From assembly GCA_015233625.1 (NCBI GenBank), contig JADFXK010000004.1:1-36835 (forward strand): a stretch of 36,835 nt of DNA, in the 5' to 3' direction. The notes beneath the pieces were generated by a model, which searched no databases, had not been told where the DNA came from, and saw only the letters and a program-made list of their open reading frames with translations. Source of the DNA: Deltaproteobacteria bacterium (GTDB lineage: Bacteria; Desulfobacterota; JADFXK01). This document shows positions 1-9,100 of this stretch, piece after piece. The translations under genes and the position numbers were made by a program. Numbering within the stretch: the first letter of the stretch is position 1; the number at the start of each line of letters is the position of its first letter.

Positions 1-221
1 AGATACAGCGGCAGGTCAGACACCTGTTGTATTGTCTCCACCAAGAAAACCATCTTTTCTGCACCTTGACGAGGTAAAGGGCCGGAGTTAACGTCAATGG
101 CTTCGGCTCCGGCAGCCTCGAGTTGCTTAACCAGGTTTTGGATCGGAGTAGAATCCATGTCGGTTAAAGCTTGTTCAATAACCCGGTTGGTGACCTGGAG
201 ATTGTCCGCGACCAGTATCAT
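1..221 (-). CDS. Methyltetrahydrofolate/pterin-binding methyltransferase family protein (partial, runs off the window edge)
   Basis: Reverse-strand translation MILVADNLQVTNRVIEQALTDMDSTPIQNLVKQLEAAGAEAIDVNSGPLPRQGAEKMVFLVETIQQVSDLPLYL; 'AGAEAIDVNSGP' is typical of the pterin-binding (DHPS/AcsE-like) TIM barrel. Confidence 0.75.
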   Translation of the reverse strand, partial: MILVADNLQVTNRVIEQALTDMDSTPIQNLVKQLEAAGAEAIDVNSGPLPRQGAEKMVFLVETIQQVSDLPLY

Positions 222-465
222 ATGGTTCCCCTGTTCGGAAATGATGGGTAAAATTTGGGTGAAGTTAGTCTTACCACTTCTGATGGCTTTGGAGTATAGT
301 TCTACACGGTCTTTTTGCCTTGGCTAAAAGTAATTGAGGAAACTTCGGCTTCGTGGCTGACAGGACAATCGGGCCCAGGGTAGGGCGAATGTATGCCCCG
401 CCTTTTATAAACCTATGTTTACCGGACTGACAACTATTTTCAAACACAAGAAAGGAGAAAGAACG

Positions 466-1068
466 ATGAACAGACTAGCAGGTGTCATTATGGCCCTCGT
501 TGTGCTGGCGCTTCCCTCCCTCGCGTTGGCGTCCACCTGGACTATCGATCCGGTTCATTCCAATATCCAGTTCAAGATACGCCACCTGATGATCTCCAAC
601 GTCAAAGGTGTGTTCGGCAAAGTCCAGGGTGTCATCAATCTTGATGACAAGGACATTACAAAATCCAATCTGACGGTCACTATCGATACCGCTTCAATCT
701 CCACCGGGGTGGGTAAGCGCGATGAAGACCTGAGGAGCGCCAATTTTTTCGATGTGGCCAAATTCCCAACCATGACCTTTGTGTCGAAAAAAGTTATGAA
801 AAGTGCCATGGGAAAATTAAAGGTAATCGGTGACCTGACCATCCGGGGAATTGCCCGCGAGGTCGTCCTCGACGTGGAAGAGTTCTCGAATGAAATTAAA
901 GATCCCTGGGGCGGGATCAGGCGGGGTACTTCTGCTGACACGAAGATCAACCGTAGCGACTTTGGGATGACCTGGAACAAGCCGATGGAGTCCGGCGGGG
1001 TGATGATCGGGAATGACGTATTCATCACGCTGGAAGTAGAGATGGTCAAGGACCAGACGAAGAAATGA
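466..1068 (+). CDS. YceI family protein with signal peptide
   Basis: ATG at 466 preceded by aaaggag; signal peptide MNRLAGVIMALVVLALPSLALAS then TWTIDPVHSNIQFKIRHLMISNVKGVFG, a YceI signature. Confidence 0.92.
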   Translation: MNRLAGVIMALVVLALPSLALASTWTIDPVHSNIQFKIRHLMISNVKGVFGKVQGVINLDDKDITKSNLTVTIDTASISTGVGKRDEDLRSANFFDVAKFPTMTFVSKKVMKSAMGKLKVIGDLTIRGIAREVVLDVEEFSNEIKDPWGGIRRGTSADTKINRSDFGMTWNKPMESGGVMIGNDVFITLEVEMVKDQTKK

Positions 1069-1072
1069 TTGT

Positions 1073-1729
1073 CTAGATCGTTTTAAGTTTCTCTTTGGCC
1101 AATTCTTCAGCCGAACTCATAATCTCCTCAAACTCGGCTTCGGACAAACCTGCCCCCAGGGCAACCACCCTGGCGAAAGCTCGATCAATTAGGTCGCCGG
1201 GAGCATGACTATCGGTATTGATCAGGAGCCTGGCCCGATGAATTCTGGCCAGGCTCGCCACTCGGCCATTGCCCAGGCTATGTCCTCCCCGCGCAGTAAT
1301 CTCCAGATGGACCCCATTCCGGGCTGCCAATTGAACCTCTTCCGCGGTGATAAGCCCGGGATGGGCCAGGATGTCCACGCTACATTCAATGGCCGCCCGA
1401 TTTGTTCCCGGTGCCACCGGTTCGACCGGAGATTCGCCGTGGACGACCACCAGGGCGGCGCCCAATTCTCTGGCTTGCCTTGATAGTTCGGCAATCATGG
1501 CCGGAGGGACATGGGTTAGCTCTACACCAGGTATGACTCGAATATTGCAGTGGCGGTTGGCTGCCTGAGCCGCCTGGGTAATCCGGGGAATAATATGATC
1601 CAGATTGGCAGGATCTGCGTGATCGGTAATGGCCAGATACCGAATGCCCTTAACCTCCGCCCGCCGAATCAATTCCATCGGCCCGAGGACGCCGTCGCTG
1701 AAGAAACTATGTGTATGTAGATCAATCAT
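1073..1729 (-). CDS. PHP domain phosphoesterase (histidinol-phosphatase-like)
   Basis: MIDLHTHSFFSDGVLGP...AITDHAD...VIPGVELTH...DILAHPG...INTDSHAPGDL: PHP metal-binding motifs. Confidence 0.9.
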   Translation of the reverse strand: MIDLHTHSFFSDGVLGPMELIRRAEVKGIRYLAITDHADPANLDHIIPRITQAAQAANRHCNIRVIPGVELTHVPPAMIAELSRQARELGAALVVVHGESPVEPVAPGTNRAAIECSVDILAHPGLITAEEVQLAARNGVHLEITARGGHSLGNGRVASLARIHRARLLINTDSHAPGDLIDRAFARVVALGAGLSEAEFEEIMSSAEELAKEKLKTI

Positions 1730-1885
1730 GTTAGTCCCAAGGATTCGAGTAAAGACTGCACAGGAGATTGCAGGAGTGAAGTCCTGAATCAGGCAATCGG
1801 GCGCATGTCGAGATCACAGTTGGTTGAGCATATCTTTCCATGAGCCATGAGATAATTCGAGGAGGTGGGGAAGGCAGGCGGTAAA

Positions 1886-1902
1886 GACACGGTCACCCGT
1901 GG
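1886..1902 (-). terminator. Possible weak intrinsic terminator downstream of the BFN-domain gene
   Basis: Minus-strand CACGG-GTGA-CCGTG hairpin followed by TCTTT, about 25 nt after the stop. Confidence 0.3.
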
Positions 1903-1926
1903 CGACACCTCTTTATAGGTGAATTT

Positions 1927-2421
1927 TTACATCTTGTATTTCCCGAAATCTTCCGGTGACAGGCTTTCAAGTATTTCCGTCCACTTCTTAGCTTCTTCGG
2001 TCTTGATCTCTTCTTTGGCCGACATGTCAATACTTCGTGACTTCATAATCACTTGCTCCGTCACGTAGATCGGCGCGTCGGACCTCAGGGCCAGGGCTAT
2101 CGCATCGGAAGGCCGGGCGTCTATCGAGACCTCATGGCCATTCACCATAAGATAAATCGAGGCGTAAAATGTATTTTCTTTGAGGTCACAGACTTCAATC
2201 CGGGAAACATCAACCTGGAAGTAATCAAGGACATTTTTAAGTAAATCGTGGGTCATCGGCCTGGAAAACTTTATTTTTTCGAGTTCACTGGCAATGGCCG
2301 TAGCCTCCAGCAGGCCGATCCAAATGGGCACCGAAATGTCTCCCCCGTCTTCCTTTAAAATGACTATGGGACTGTTGGTAAAAGGATCTATATTTAATGC
2401 GGATACAACCATTTTGATCAT
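1927..2421 (-). CDS. Bifunctional nuclease family protein (BFN / DUF151 domain)
   Basis: MIKMVVSALNIDPFTNSPIVILKEDGGDISVPIWIGLLEATAIASELEKIKFSRPMTHDLLKNVL...SIDARPSDAIALALR; start chosen at the internal Met. Confidence 0.9.
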   Translation of the reverse strand: MIKMVVSALNIDPFTNSPIVILKEDGGDISVPIWIGLLEATAIASELEKIKFSRPMTHDLLKNVLDYFQVDVSRIEVCDLKENTFYASIYLMVNGHEVSIDARPSDAIALALRSDAPIYVTEQVIMKSRSIDMSAKEEIKTEEAKKWTEILESLSPEDFGKYKM

Positions 2422-2665
2422 TTGGACTACTCCCGTCGGCGATAGGCGTTGTTGCACTTGCTTGAAGCATACTCCGACCATTATGGCTGAGTCAACAATT
2501 TTCTAAAAAACTATTGATAACATTTCCGGGGATTGGCCTCTTGGCGGATCGGCTCTAAGTCGGTCGATTTAAAAGCCCAAGTCCACAGGACGCCAGATTT
2601 GGCGCATAGGACACAGAGGTTTTCTTGCGGTTATATAATTCGGTACCGGGCCACCGGGGTTAACT

Positions 2666-3988
2666 TCAATCGACCTGCCTCCCCAACAGCGAGTTGGGTC
2701 TGCCTTCCAAAATTTTAACCATCGCGGTCTGTCCGACCAGTTCTGGGGGGCCCATGAAGTTAACGACTTTATTGGATCGGGTTCGGCCTTGCAGCATCGA
2801 GTCAGATTTTTTGCTTCGAGCTTCGACCAATACCTCCACCTCACCGCCTTCCAACGCCTGATTCTTTTCCAGGGTGATTTCTTTTTGACGGTCTTGCAGG
2901 ACAGCTAGACGTCGAGCCGACTCTTCAAAGGGGACTTTATCCGGCAGACGGGTCGCCTTTGTCCCAGGTCGATCGGAATAGCGGAATGAAAAGAGGCTGT
3001 CGAAGCGAACTTCCTCGATTAAAGCCATGCTGGCGTCAAATTCCGCCGCCGTTTCAGTGGGAAAACCCACGATCACGTCGGACGTGACGGCCAAGGCCGG
3101 GAATTGCCGGCGGAGCGTTTTGATAAGGTTTAAGTACCATTCGATGGTGTAGTTTCGGTTCATCATCCGCAATATCCGGTCCGATCCGGTCTGGACAGGG
3201 AGATGGATGTGCTCGCACAAGGTCTTCAGCGTGCCATAGGTGGCGATGAGCTCAGGCGAAAGATCCTTGGGGTGAGACGTCGTAAATCTCAGCCGAACCA
3301 GGTTGGGGACCGCGTCCACCCGTTTAAGTAGTTCTGGAAAGGAGGGTGAATCCGGTTGCCCCACACCGTAGGAGTTGACATTTTGGCCGAGTAGCGTCAC
3401 CTCCGCCACACCTGATGCGGCCAGACCAGTCACCTCATCTAGGATGTCCTGGCTGGGGCGGCTGATTTCCCGGCCCCGGACGTAGGGGACGATACAATAA
3501 GTGCAGAAATTGTTGCACCCCTGCATGATGGTCACGGTCGCTTTGATCCTGGGGCGGGCGGTTTCGATCGTCGCGGGCGGTGGAAATGAATAATGGAAAT
3601 CCGTGTCGACCACTCTTTCTCCTTTGACCAGGATTCGAGTGATCAGGTCCGGCAAGCGGTAGATGCCATGGGTGCCGAACACCAGGTCTAGATGAGGAAC
3701 TCTTTTAAGTAACCGGATACCCTCTTGCTGAGCTACGCATCCGCCCACGCCGATAATCAGTTCCGGTTTTTGTTCCTTTAAATGGTGTAACCGACCCAGG
3801 AAACTATATACCTTTTGTTGAGCCTTGTCTCTGATGCTGCAAGTATTTAGCAAAATCAAGTCGGCCAATTCCATGTTGGGCGTAAGGTCATACCCTGACT
3901 CGTGAAGAACAAGGGCCATCTTCTCTGAGTCATACTCGTTCATTTGACAGCCAAAAGTGGCGATGTATAGTTTTTTTTCAGCAAGCAT
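2666..3988 (-). CDS. miaB: tRNA-2-methylthio-N6-dimethylallyladenosine synthase MiaB
   Basis: N-terminal UPF0004 domain (YIATFGCQMNEYDSEKM), radical SAM CNNFCTYCIVPYVRGRE, C-terminal TRAM-like region; 440 aa. Confidence 0.95.
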   Translation of the reverse strand: MLAEKKLYIATFGCQMNEYDSEKMALVLHESGYDLTPNMELADLILLNTCSIRDKAQQKVYSFLGRLHHLKEQKPELIIGVGGCVAQQEGIRLLKRVPHLDLVFGTHGIYRLPDLITRILVKGERVVDTDFHYSFPPPATIETARPRIKATVTIMQGCNNFCTYCIVPYVRGREISRPSQDILDEVTGLAASGVAEVTLLGQNVNSYGVGQPDSPSFPELLKRVDAVPNLVRLRFTTSHPKDLSPELIATYGTLKTLCEHIHLPVQTGSDRILRMMNRNYTIEWYLNLIKTLRRQFPALAVTSDVIVGFPTETAAEFDASMALIEEVRFDSLFSFRYSDRPGTKATRLPDKVPFEESARRLAVLQDRQKEITLEKNQALEGGEVEVLVEARSKKSDSMLQGRTRSNKVVNFMGPPELVGQTAMVKILEGRPNSLLGRQVD

Positions 3989-4186
3989 AAATGAATTACC
4001 CGGAGGTGCCGGTGGCGGCTATCTTTATCAGCGGTTTATTCCCAAAAGTTGCATCTTGGGCTCAGGTAGACGGACCGCAAGAATAGGCCTTCGCAAGAAG
4101 ACGCAATTGTTGTGGGGTCAGAGGGCCGGCCGGGCCCTGGTATTCTTGTCTCAGAATCTATTGTTTTATCGGGGTGGGGCTTCAGA

Positions 4187-4837
4187 TCAAGTCATCAGTT
4201 GACTGAAGCAGATGACGGCAGGAAATTCTTCCGTCACTTCATCTGGGCCGTCAAAATTGTTCCGGGCCTTGTGAAAAACGTGATCAAGTCCCCAGGCCCG
4301 GGCGGTTCTGAGTACTTCGAGATCGTCATCCACAAACATGGTCCGGCTAGTGGAAAACCCGACCTGTTTCTTGATCCCGTCCCAAAACCGTGGATCTTCT
4401 TTGGGATAACCAATATCAGAAGAGGAGATCATGGAGTGAAAATAACGGTCCAACCCGGTTCGGGCCATTTTGATGGCAATGGTTTTGGGATGGGCGTTGG
4501 TCGCTAAGTGGAGGCTCTTGTTTAGAGACAGCACGTAGTCCAAGAATTCAGTCACACCGGGCAAAACCGCCACTCGGTGGCTGAACCGGTTCTTTAGTTC
4601 GACTATGTCCAGTCCCAAGGTTCTGCTCCAGAAATCAATATCGGTCCAGTTCAGGGTCTTTTCTTGTGACTTATACAAGGAAAACAACTGGTCCTGGGCT
4701 TCATCCGAGGACAGACCGTTTTTGGCCGCGTACTCACGGGGTACGGCCTTCATCCAGAAATAATTGTCAAAATTTTTGTCAAGGAGCGTCCCGTCCAGGT
4801 CCAACAGAACACACTCCAGGTCATCCCAAGTAACCAT
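4187..4837 (-). CDS. HAD-superfamily hydrolase, GMP/IMP nucleotidase (YrfG)-like
   Basis: VLLDLDGTLLDKNFDNYFW...HLATNAHPKTIAIKM...DIGYPKEDPRFW...MFVDDDLEVL: HAD motifs. Confidence 0.85.
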   Translation of the reverse strand: MVTWDDLECVLLDLDGTLLDKNFDNYFWMKAVPREYAAKNGLSSDEAQDQLFSLYKSQEKTLNWTDIDFWSRTLGLDIVELKNRFSHRVAVLPGVTEFLDYVLSLNKSLHLATNAHPKTIAIKMARTGLDRYFHSMISSSDIGYPKEDPRFWDGIKKQVGFSTSRTMFVDDDLEVLRTARAWGLDHVFHKARNNFDGPDEVTEEFPAVICFSQLMT

Positions 4838-5362
4838 AGGTCTAATTATCCTTTTGTCGTCAATGTCAACCGGCAGGCTGCTGCTTCAGACCGGCAATCC
4901 ATCGAGTCGTGGCTTGTGGAGTTTTGAGAAAATATTATTTTATAAATAAAATATCACGTTCGGGAGAAAATAGCAAGACGGCTGGAGCTAATTGTGGCCG
5001 TCCGTTGGCTGAAAAGTTGGTCATAAGAGATTGGAGATGCTTTAGAAACAGGTTATGAACAAGTTTTCTACGTCCAAACAAGAGGAAGAAAAAATTGTAA
5101 CCTGGTCGACGTGGTTCAACCGGGGTGATGCCGGATAGGCGGCCGTTCGGTTGCATTTAGACGAAAGTCGACTGCTGATAGTTGATGGGGTGCCAATTTT
5201 TGTCACCGAGGGACAAAAATAAGTCATCAGGGACGAAGATAATTGAATGTTGGCAACTGATGCCGAGGTAGCTGACAACTTAGTTATCACCCTGATATAC
5301 ATCATAAAATCAGATACCCCCCCGGCCGTCGTGGCCGGATACGGTCAGGATATGACAACTAC

Positions 5363-5390
5363 TTGACAAATCTGTAAATTTGAGTATATA
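5363..5390 (+). promoter_or_regulatory. Candidate sigma70-type promoter
   Basis: TTGACA (5363-5368), 16-nt spacer, TATATA (5385-5390), in an intergenic region upstream of the 867-aa gene. Confidence 0.4.
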
Positions 5391-5784
5391 TGAATAAGTG
5401 GGTGGTCTCCTGGATGAACCGGATGTCGATTCCTGGTATCGGCCGCGGGCTACCCCAAATTGAATCTTCCGGTCCCATCGGCCCCACTCGGAATAAAGAG
5501 GCTTTATCAATCTGTTATTGAACAGACAACGGGCAGTCTCGTTTCTTTCTTTGTATGGCATTATAATTGCATCAATTTTCCGGATGGCCCAGGTCTGACC
5601 TATTCAAAAGCTAAACCTGGATTGATTAGATCGTGCAGTGTTAAGCCACAGGCCAGCGTGGCTTGGGGCTAGATCAAATTTGAGCTATCCGGAGTAATGA
5701 CTGATTGATGCATGGTGTTAATCCGAAGTTTATTGGACCATCCCTTCTTTCCTGTCCATAAAACAGGATGTCTTGGGTCTGGGT

Positions 5785-8376
5785 ATGAATGCACTGCTAG
5801 AGCGGATTACTGATCCTCAGGCTGTCAATGAGGCCGGCCTGGGTTTTTTGTTTGAGTGGCTGGTTGGTCGATATGGCGCAACTGAAGCCAAGGTTCGCCG
5901 AGAACTCGGCGCGAAGAATTTAAACCTGGAAGATCAGACCCTGCTCCTAGCCGCGACCAAATCTTGGTATAAGTACGATTATCCCTTATCTCTCCCGCAG
6001 GCCAGGAATATTATCCAGCTAGCCTCCATTAACCGCCGCAAGTTTCCACTATACCGGTTGATCCACTCTAACTCTTTCTTACTGATTAAGACCACCTGGC
6101 TCCTGGAGCACTCACCCTATTTCTTAATGCTGGGTGATCAAACCAAAGAAGACCATGATCGGTTCATCCTCGATTTCAGTAGCAAGTATGATCGGCAATT
6201 CCTGAGACGGGTCCATGAATTGGACCGCCTGACTCCCCAGACCGAACCCTTTCAACTCCTCTGTGCCGGGTTTTGGGAAAACCGCTTCTGGGACCCCCTG
6301 GATCAGATCCTGGACGTATACTACCGGAACATCAGAGGCATTGAATTGTCTTTTGATTTCCATCCATTTAACGCGACCAGATTGTTGCCGGAGGAGCTTT
6401 CACCTTCCCGCAGGGCTTTGATTCGGAGCCTGGTGGACCGGGCCGGAGTAGTTTTGTCTATCCATTCGCCCATCGTCGGGCCCTATTTCCCCAAGCCGAA
6501 TCCCCGCCAAGGAAAGCAACATTTTGCCAATCCCGGAAAAAAATTAAACCTGATCAAAGAGACTATCCAGTTGGGTCTGGACATCAAGGCCAAGACCGTC
6601 GTGGTCCACGCGGTCGATTTGGATCAAGACCAGAATATGGCCGAGTTGGTCAAGTACGCGACTCGGGGAGCGATCCACGTTACTTTCGAAAATTATTGTG
6701 ATACTAAGGATAAACAGACGACTCAAAGGTATCTGGACTTCATCTCCAGGATAAAATCCCATTTGACCGAGGAGGAGGCGAAGAACAATTTCGGCCTCAC
6801 CTTTGACAGTGGCCACATCAATATTGAGGGCGAAGATCCGGTAAAGGCCGCGGTGCGGGTTGGAAGGTGGGTGGTTCAAAACAAGGTTTTTCTCCATGTG
6901 CATGCCACGGATAACTATGGTCAGTTGCTCTATTCGCCACCCAATTTCAGCGCCGACGTTCACAGCAACGTGGCCGGAAAAGGGATCAACAATGAAATGA
7001 TCATTAAGATTTTCCGGTCTATGGGCCTTGATATGGAGGTGGTGGCCGAACAGATTCAACCTCTCTCCAAAGAGGATATTCGAGTCATTGATCAGGCCAA
7101 AAGATGTCGGCTGGATCTTCCGTTCGAGCAGTTGGTATCCCGAGGTCGGGAACGTCTGGCTGATACGCGACCGGGAAATATGATCCAAGCAGAGGAAAAA
7201 CAAGAAGATGCTTATCTGTTCATGGTCGGTCTGGATGGAGAGCAAGCCTTGCGGGAACATTTGATTCTAAGGCGGATCCAGGAGAAAAAGTATCTGTCGA
7301 CGGAACAAGCTAAACAGGCATCAATTGACTTAATGAAAATGCCTCTGGAGAGCCGCGCCAACATCATCGAATACTTAGACGAATTCTTGTACCCCATCCA
7401 TTGGGAAACCGGGGTGGCGGAAAAACGTGAAATAGACCTGATCTGTCAAAATATCAGCGGCGCCTTATTCGGCGCTATCAACAATGAACACCTGTCGAGA
7501 ATCTTTTCCAAGACCAAGACCTTTGCCAAAGGCGAGGTTATCTGTCGGCAAGGCACTGTCGGCGAGGAGATGTATTTCATCAAGGTCGGCCGGGTACGGG
7601 TGGTGGTCGACGAAGTGGACATGGCCCAGTTGGGGGTAGGGGAACTGTTTGGAGAGATTAGCCTGTTTTATAATATTGCCCGGACCGCGTCGGTGGTGGC
7701 CGACCAGGACGAGACCTTAATCGGGGTATTGTCCAGACGAGCATTTGAAAAGATGATGGAGGAAGAGAGTGACCACGTTCGGTCCCTGATCTATCGACTC
7801 TATCTTTTTCTACCCCAGAGATTGCGGAATCTGAACGAAAAATACAAGTCGGCGGTGGCAACCTTGAGACAACTCTTTGGGCACAACCTGTCAGAACAGG
7901 AGTTGCTGGAAAACGCCGAAAATGATATGAATCTTTTTAAAGTCTTGCCTGCCGATATTTTGGGTCAGGATCTCGACCGGTTGTTTAGTCATAAAAAGGT
8001 TTTTCCGGCCGGAACGGCAGTCTTCCGCCAGGGGGAAAGTGGAGACGGCGCTTATCTGGTCGAAAGTGGCCGCCTGGCCGTGATCGGGACGTGCAACGAA
8101 GAAGAGATACACTTAGGTGACATAAAAGAAAATGAAATATTTGGAGAAATGTCCCTGATTGATCACAAACCCCGCTCAGCCACGGTGACTGCCATTATTG
8201 ACACGCGGGTGAAGTTTTTACCTCGGCAGGAATTCGCCCTGTTGATGGACGAGAAGTCCAGTTTGACTTTTAGATTTATGTCCTCCATCAGCCTGAATAT
8301 GTTTCGGCATATTCAACGCCTCGATTCCGGTTATGCCAAACTTAAGACCAGCTTCTTGAATAGCCCGACTCACTGA
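5785..8376 (+). CDS. Xylose-isomerase/AP-endonuclease-2-like TIM barrel fused to two cyclic-nucleotide-binding (cNMP/Crp) domains
   Basis: TIM-barrel metal-site motifs (GIELSFDFHP, LSIHSPIVG, VVVHAVDL, VTFENY, LTFDSGHINIEGEDP, FLHVHATDN, MEVVAEQ) followed by two intact phosphate-binding cassettes, FGEISLFYNIARTASV and FGEMSLIDHKPRSATV. The track ORF begins at 5773 (TTG); ATG at 5785 is the likelier start. Confidence 0.85.
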   Translation: MNALLERITDPQAVNEAGLGFLFEWLVGRYGATEAKVRRELGAKNLNLEDQTLLLAATKSWYKYDYPLSLPQARNIIQLASINRRKFPLYRLIHSNSFLLIKTTWLLEHSPYFLMLGDQTKEDHDRFILDFSSKYDRQFLRRVHELDRLTPQTEPFQLLCAGFWENRFWDPLDQILDVYYRNIRGIELSFDFHPFNATRLLPEELSPSRRALIRSLVDRAGVVLSIHSPIVGPYFPKPNPRQGKQHFANPGKKLNLIKETIQLGLDIKAKTVVVHAVDLDQDQNMAELVKYATRGAIHVTFENYCDTKDKQTTQRYLDFISRIKSHLTEEEAKNNFGLTFDSGHINIEGEDPVKAAVRVGRWVVQNKVFLHVHATDNYGQLLYSPPNFSADVHSNVAGKGINNEMIIKIFRSMGLDMEVVAEQIQPLSKEDIRVIDQAKRCRLDLPFEQLVSRGRERLADTRPGNMIQAEEKQEDAYLFMVGLDGEQALREHLILRRIQEKKYLSTEQAKQASIDLMKMPLESRANIIEYLDEFLYPIHWETGVAEKREIDLICQNISGALFGAINNEHLSRIFSKTKTFAKGEVICRQGTVGEEMYFIKVGRVRVVVDEVDMAQLGVGELFGEISLFYNIARTASVVADQDETLIGVLSRRAFEKMMEEESDHVRSLIYRLYLFLPQRLRNLNEKYKSAVATLRQLFGHNLSEQELLENAENDMNLFKVLPADILGQDLDRLFSHKKVFPAGTAVFRQGESGDGAYLVESGRLAVIGTCNEEEIHLGDIKENEIFGEMSLIDHKPRSATVTAIIDTRVKFLPRQEFALLMDEKSSLTFRFMSSISLNMFRHIQRLDSGYAKLKTSFLNSPTH

Positions 8377-8620
8377 TATGATTAATCATAAGCGATTTAC
8401 CACGGCTTGCCACCTCTGGTCATGGTCATGACCATCCCTATCCGACGATCTCGCGTCACAGGCAATGGGGCAGAACATAGACTACCCCGTTGTCTTCATC
8501 TGAGAGCCGGCCGCTCCCGATGAATTCCTGTCTTTAATCTCTGATCAAATTTTACTGAATAACCCAAAAGAGATGCTCTCTGGCACCTTCAGCCTGAGAG
8601 CTGGTGAAAGGCCTTGAAAT

Positions 8621-9100
8621 ATGGACAACTTTACGAACGAAATAAACAGCACCACCGAATTGTTCAAACAGGGGTTCTCTTGAGCCCAGGCGGTGTTCGC
8701 CGGATTCGGTGAACGTTACCATCTGGATAAAGAGATCGCCTTGAAGTTGGGTCGGGGATTTGGCGCCGGGATGGGCCTGGGTCTAACTTGTGGGGCGGTC
8801 ATCGGGGCTGGCCTGGTCTTGGGGTCGGCCGGCGGGGAAATCGAGGAAAATGATCGCCAGGCCAGATACAGGTGCTATGATGCGATTAAGGACTTTATTT
8901 CTCGTTTTGAGGCCCGGTACGGGACGATCAGGTGTAATGATTTGTTAGGCGTAGACATGAGCACCGAAGAAGGGCGAAAGGAAGCCCAAGAAAAGAATCT
9001 GTTCGCCACGGTTTGTTATGAAATCGTCCAGAACTCCGCCCAGATCTTAGCTGACCTGATGCAACCAGAATCAAATGCAGCCCTTACCCGCCGGTTTTGA
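8621..9100 (+). CDS. C-GCAxxG-C-C family probable redox protein, probably a selenoprotein with in-frame TGA (8681-8683) as Sec
   Basis: ATG 8621 is in frame with TGA 8681 and with the annotated ORF 8693..9100. Read-through gives MDNFTNEINSTTELFKQGFS(U)AQAVFAGFGERYHLD...GRGFGAGMGLGLTCGAVIGAGLVLG...RCNDLLGVD...CYEIVQNSAQIL; U falls where the family has its first Cys (GFNCAQAVF-like). Confidence 0.85.
8695..8714 (+). promoter_or_regulatory. Candidate bacterial SECIS hairpin
   Basis: GTTCGCC-GGATTC-GGTGAAC: 7-bp stem with one G:U, 6-nt loop containing GG, starting 11 nt after the TGA. Confidence 0.6.

Noticed and set aside
555-1049. 164-aa minus-strand ORF opposite YceI
   Set aside because: Antisense shadow of a well-supported coding gene; no recognisable domain.
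6544-7260. 238-aa minus-strand ORF inside the TIM-cNMP gene
   Set aside because: Antisense shadow; the plus strand encodes clear catalytic and cNMP motifs.
8681-8683. TGA as evidence of a pseudogene or sequencing error
   Set aside because: Family homology continues in the same frame on both sides, the TGA replaces a conserved redox Cys, a hairpin sits at SECIS spacing, and Se-linked genes are adjacent. Selenocysteine is the better explanation, though selA/B/C/D are not in the window.
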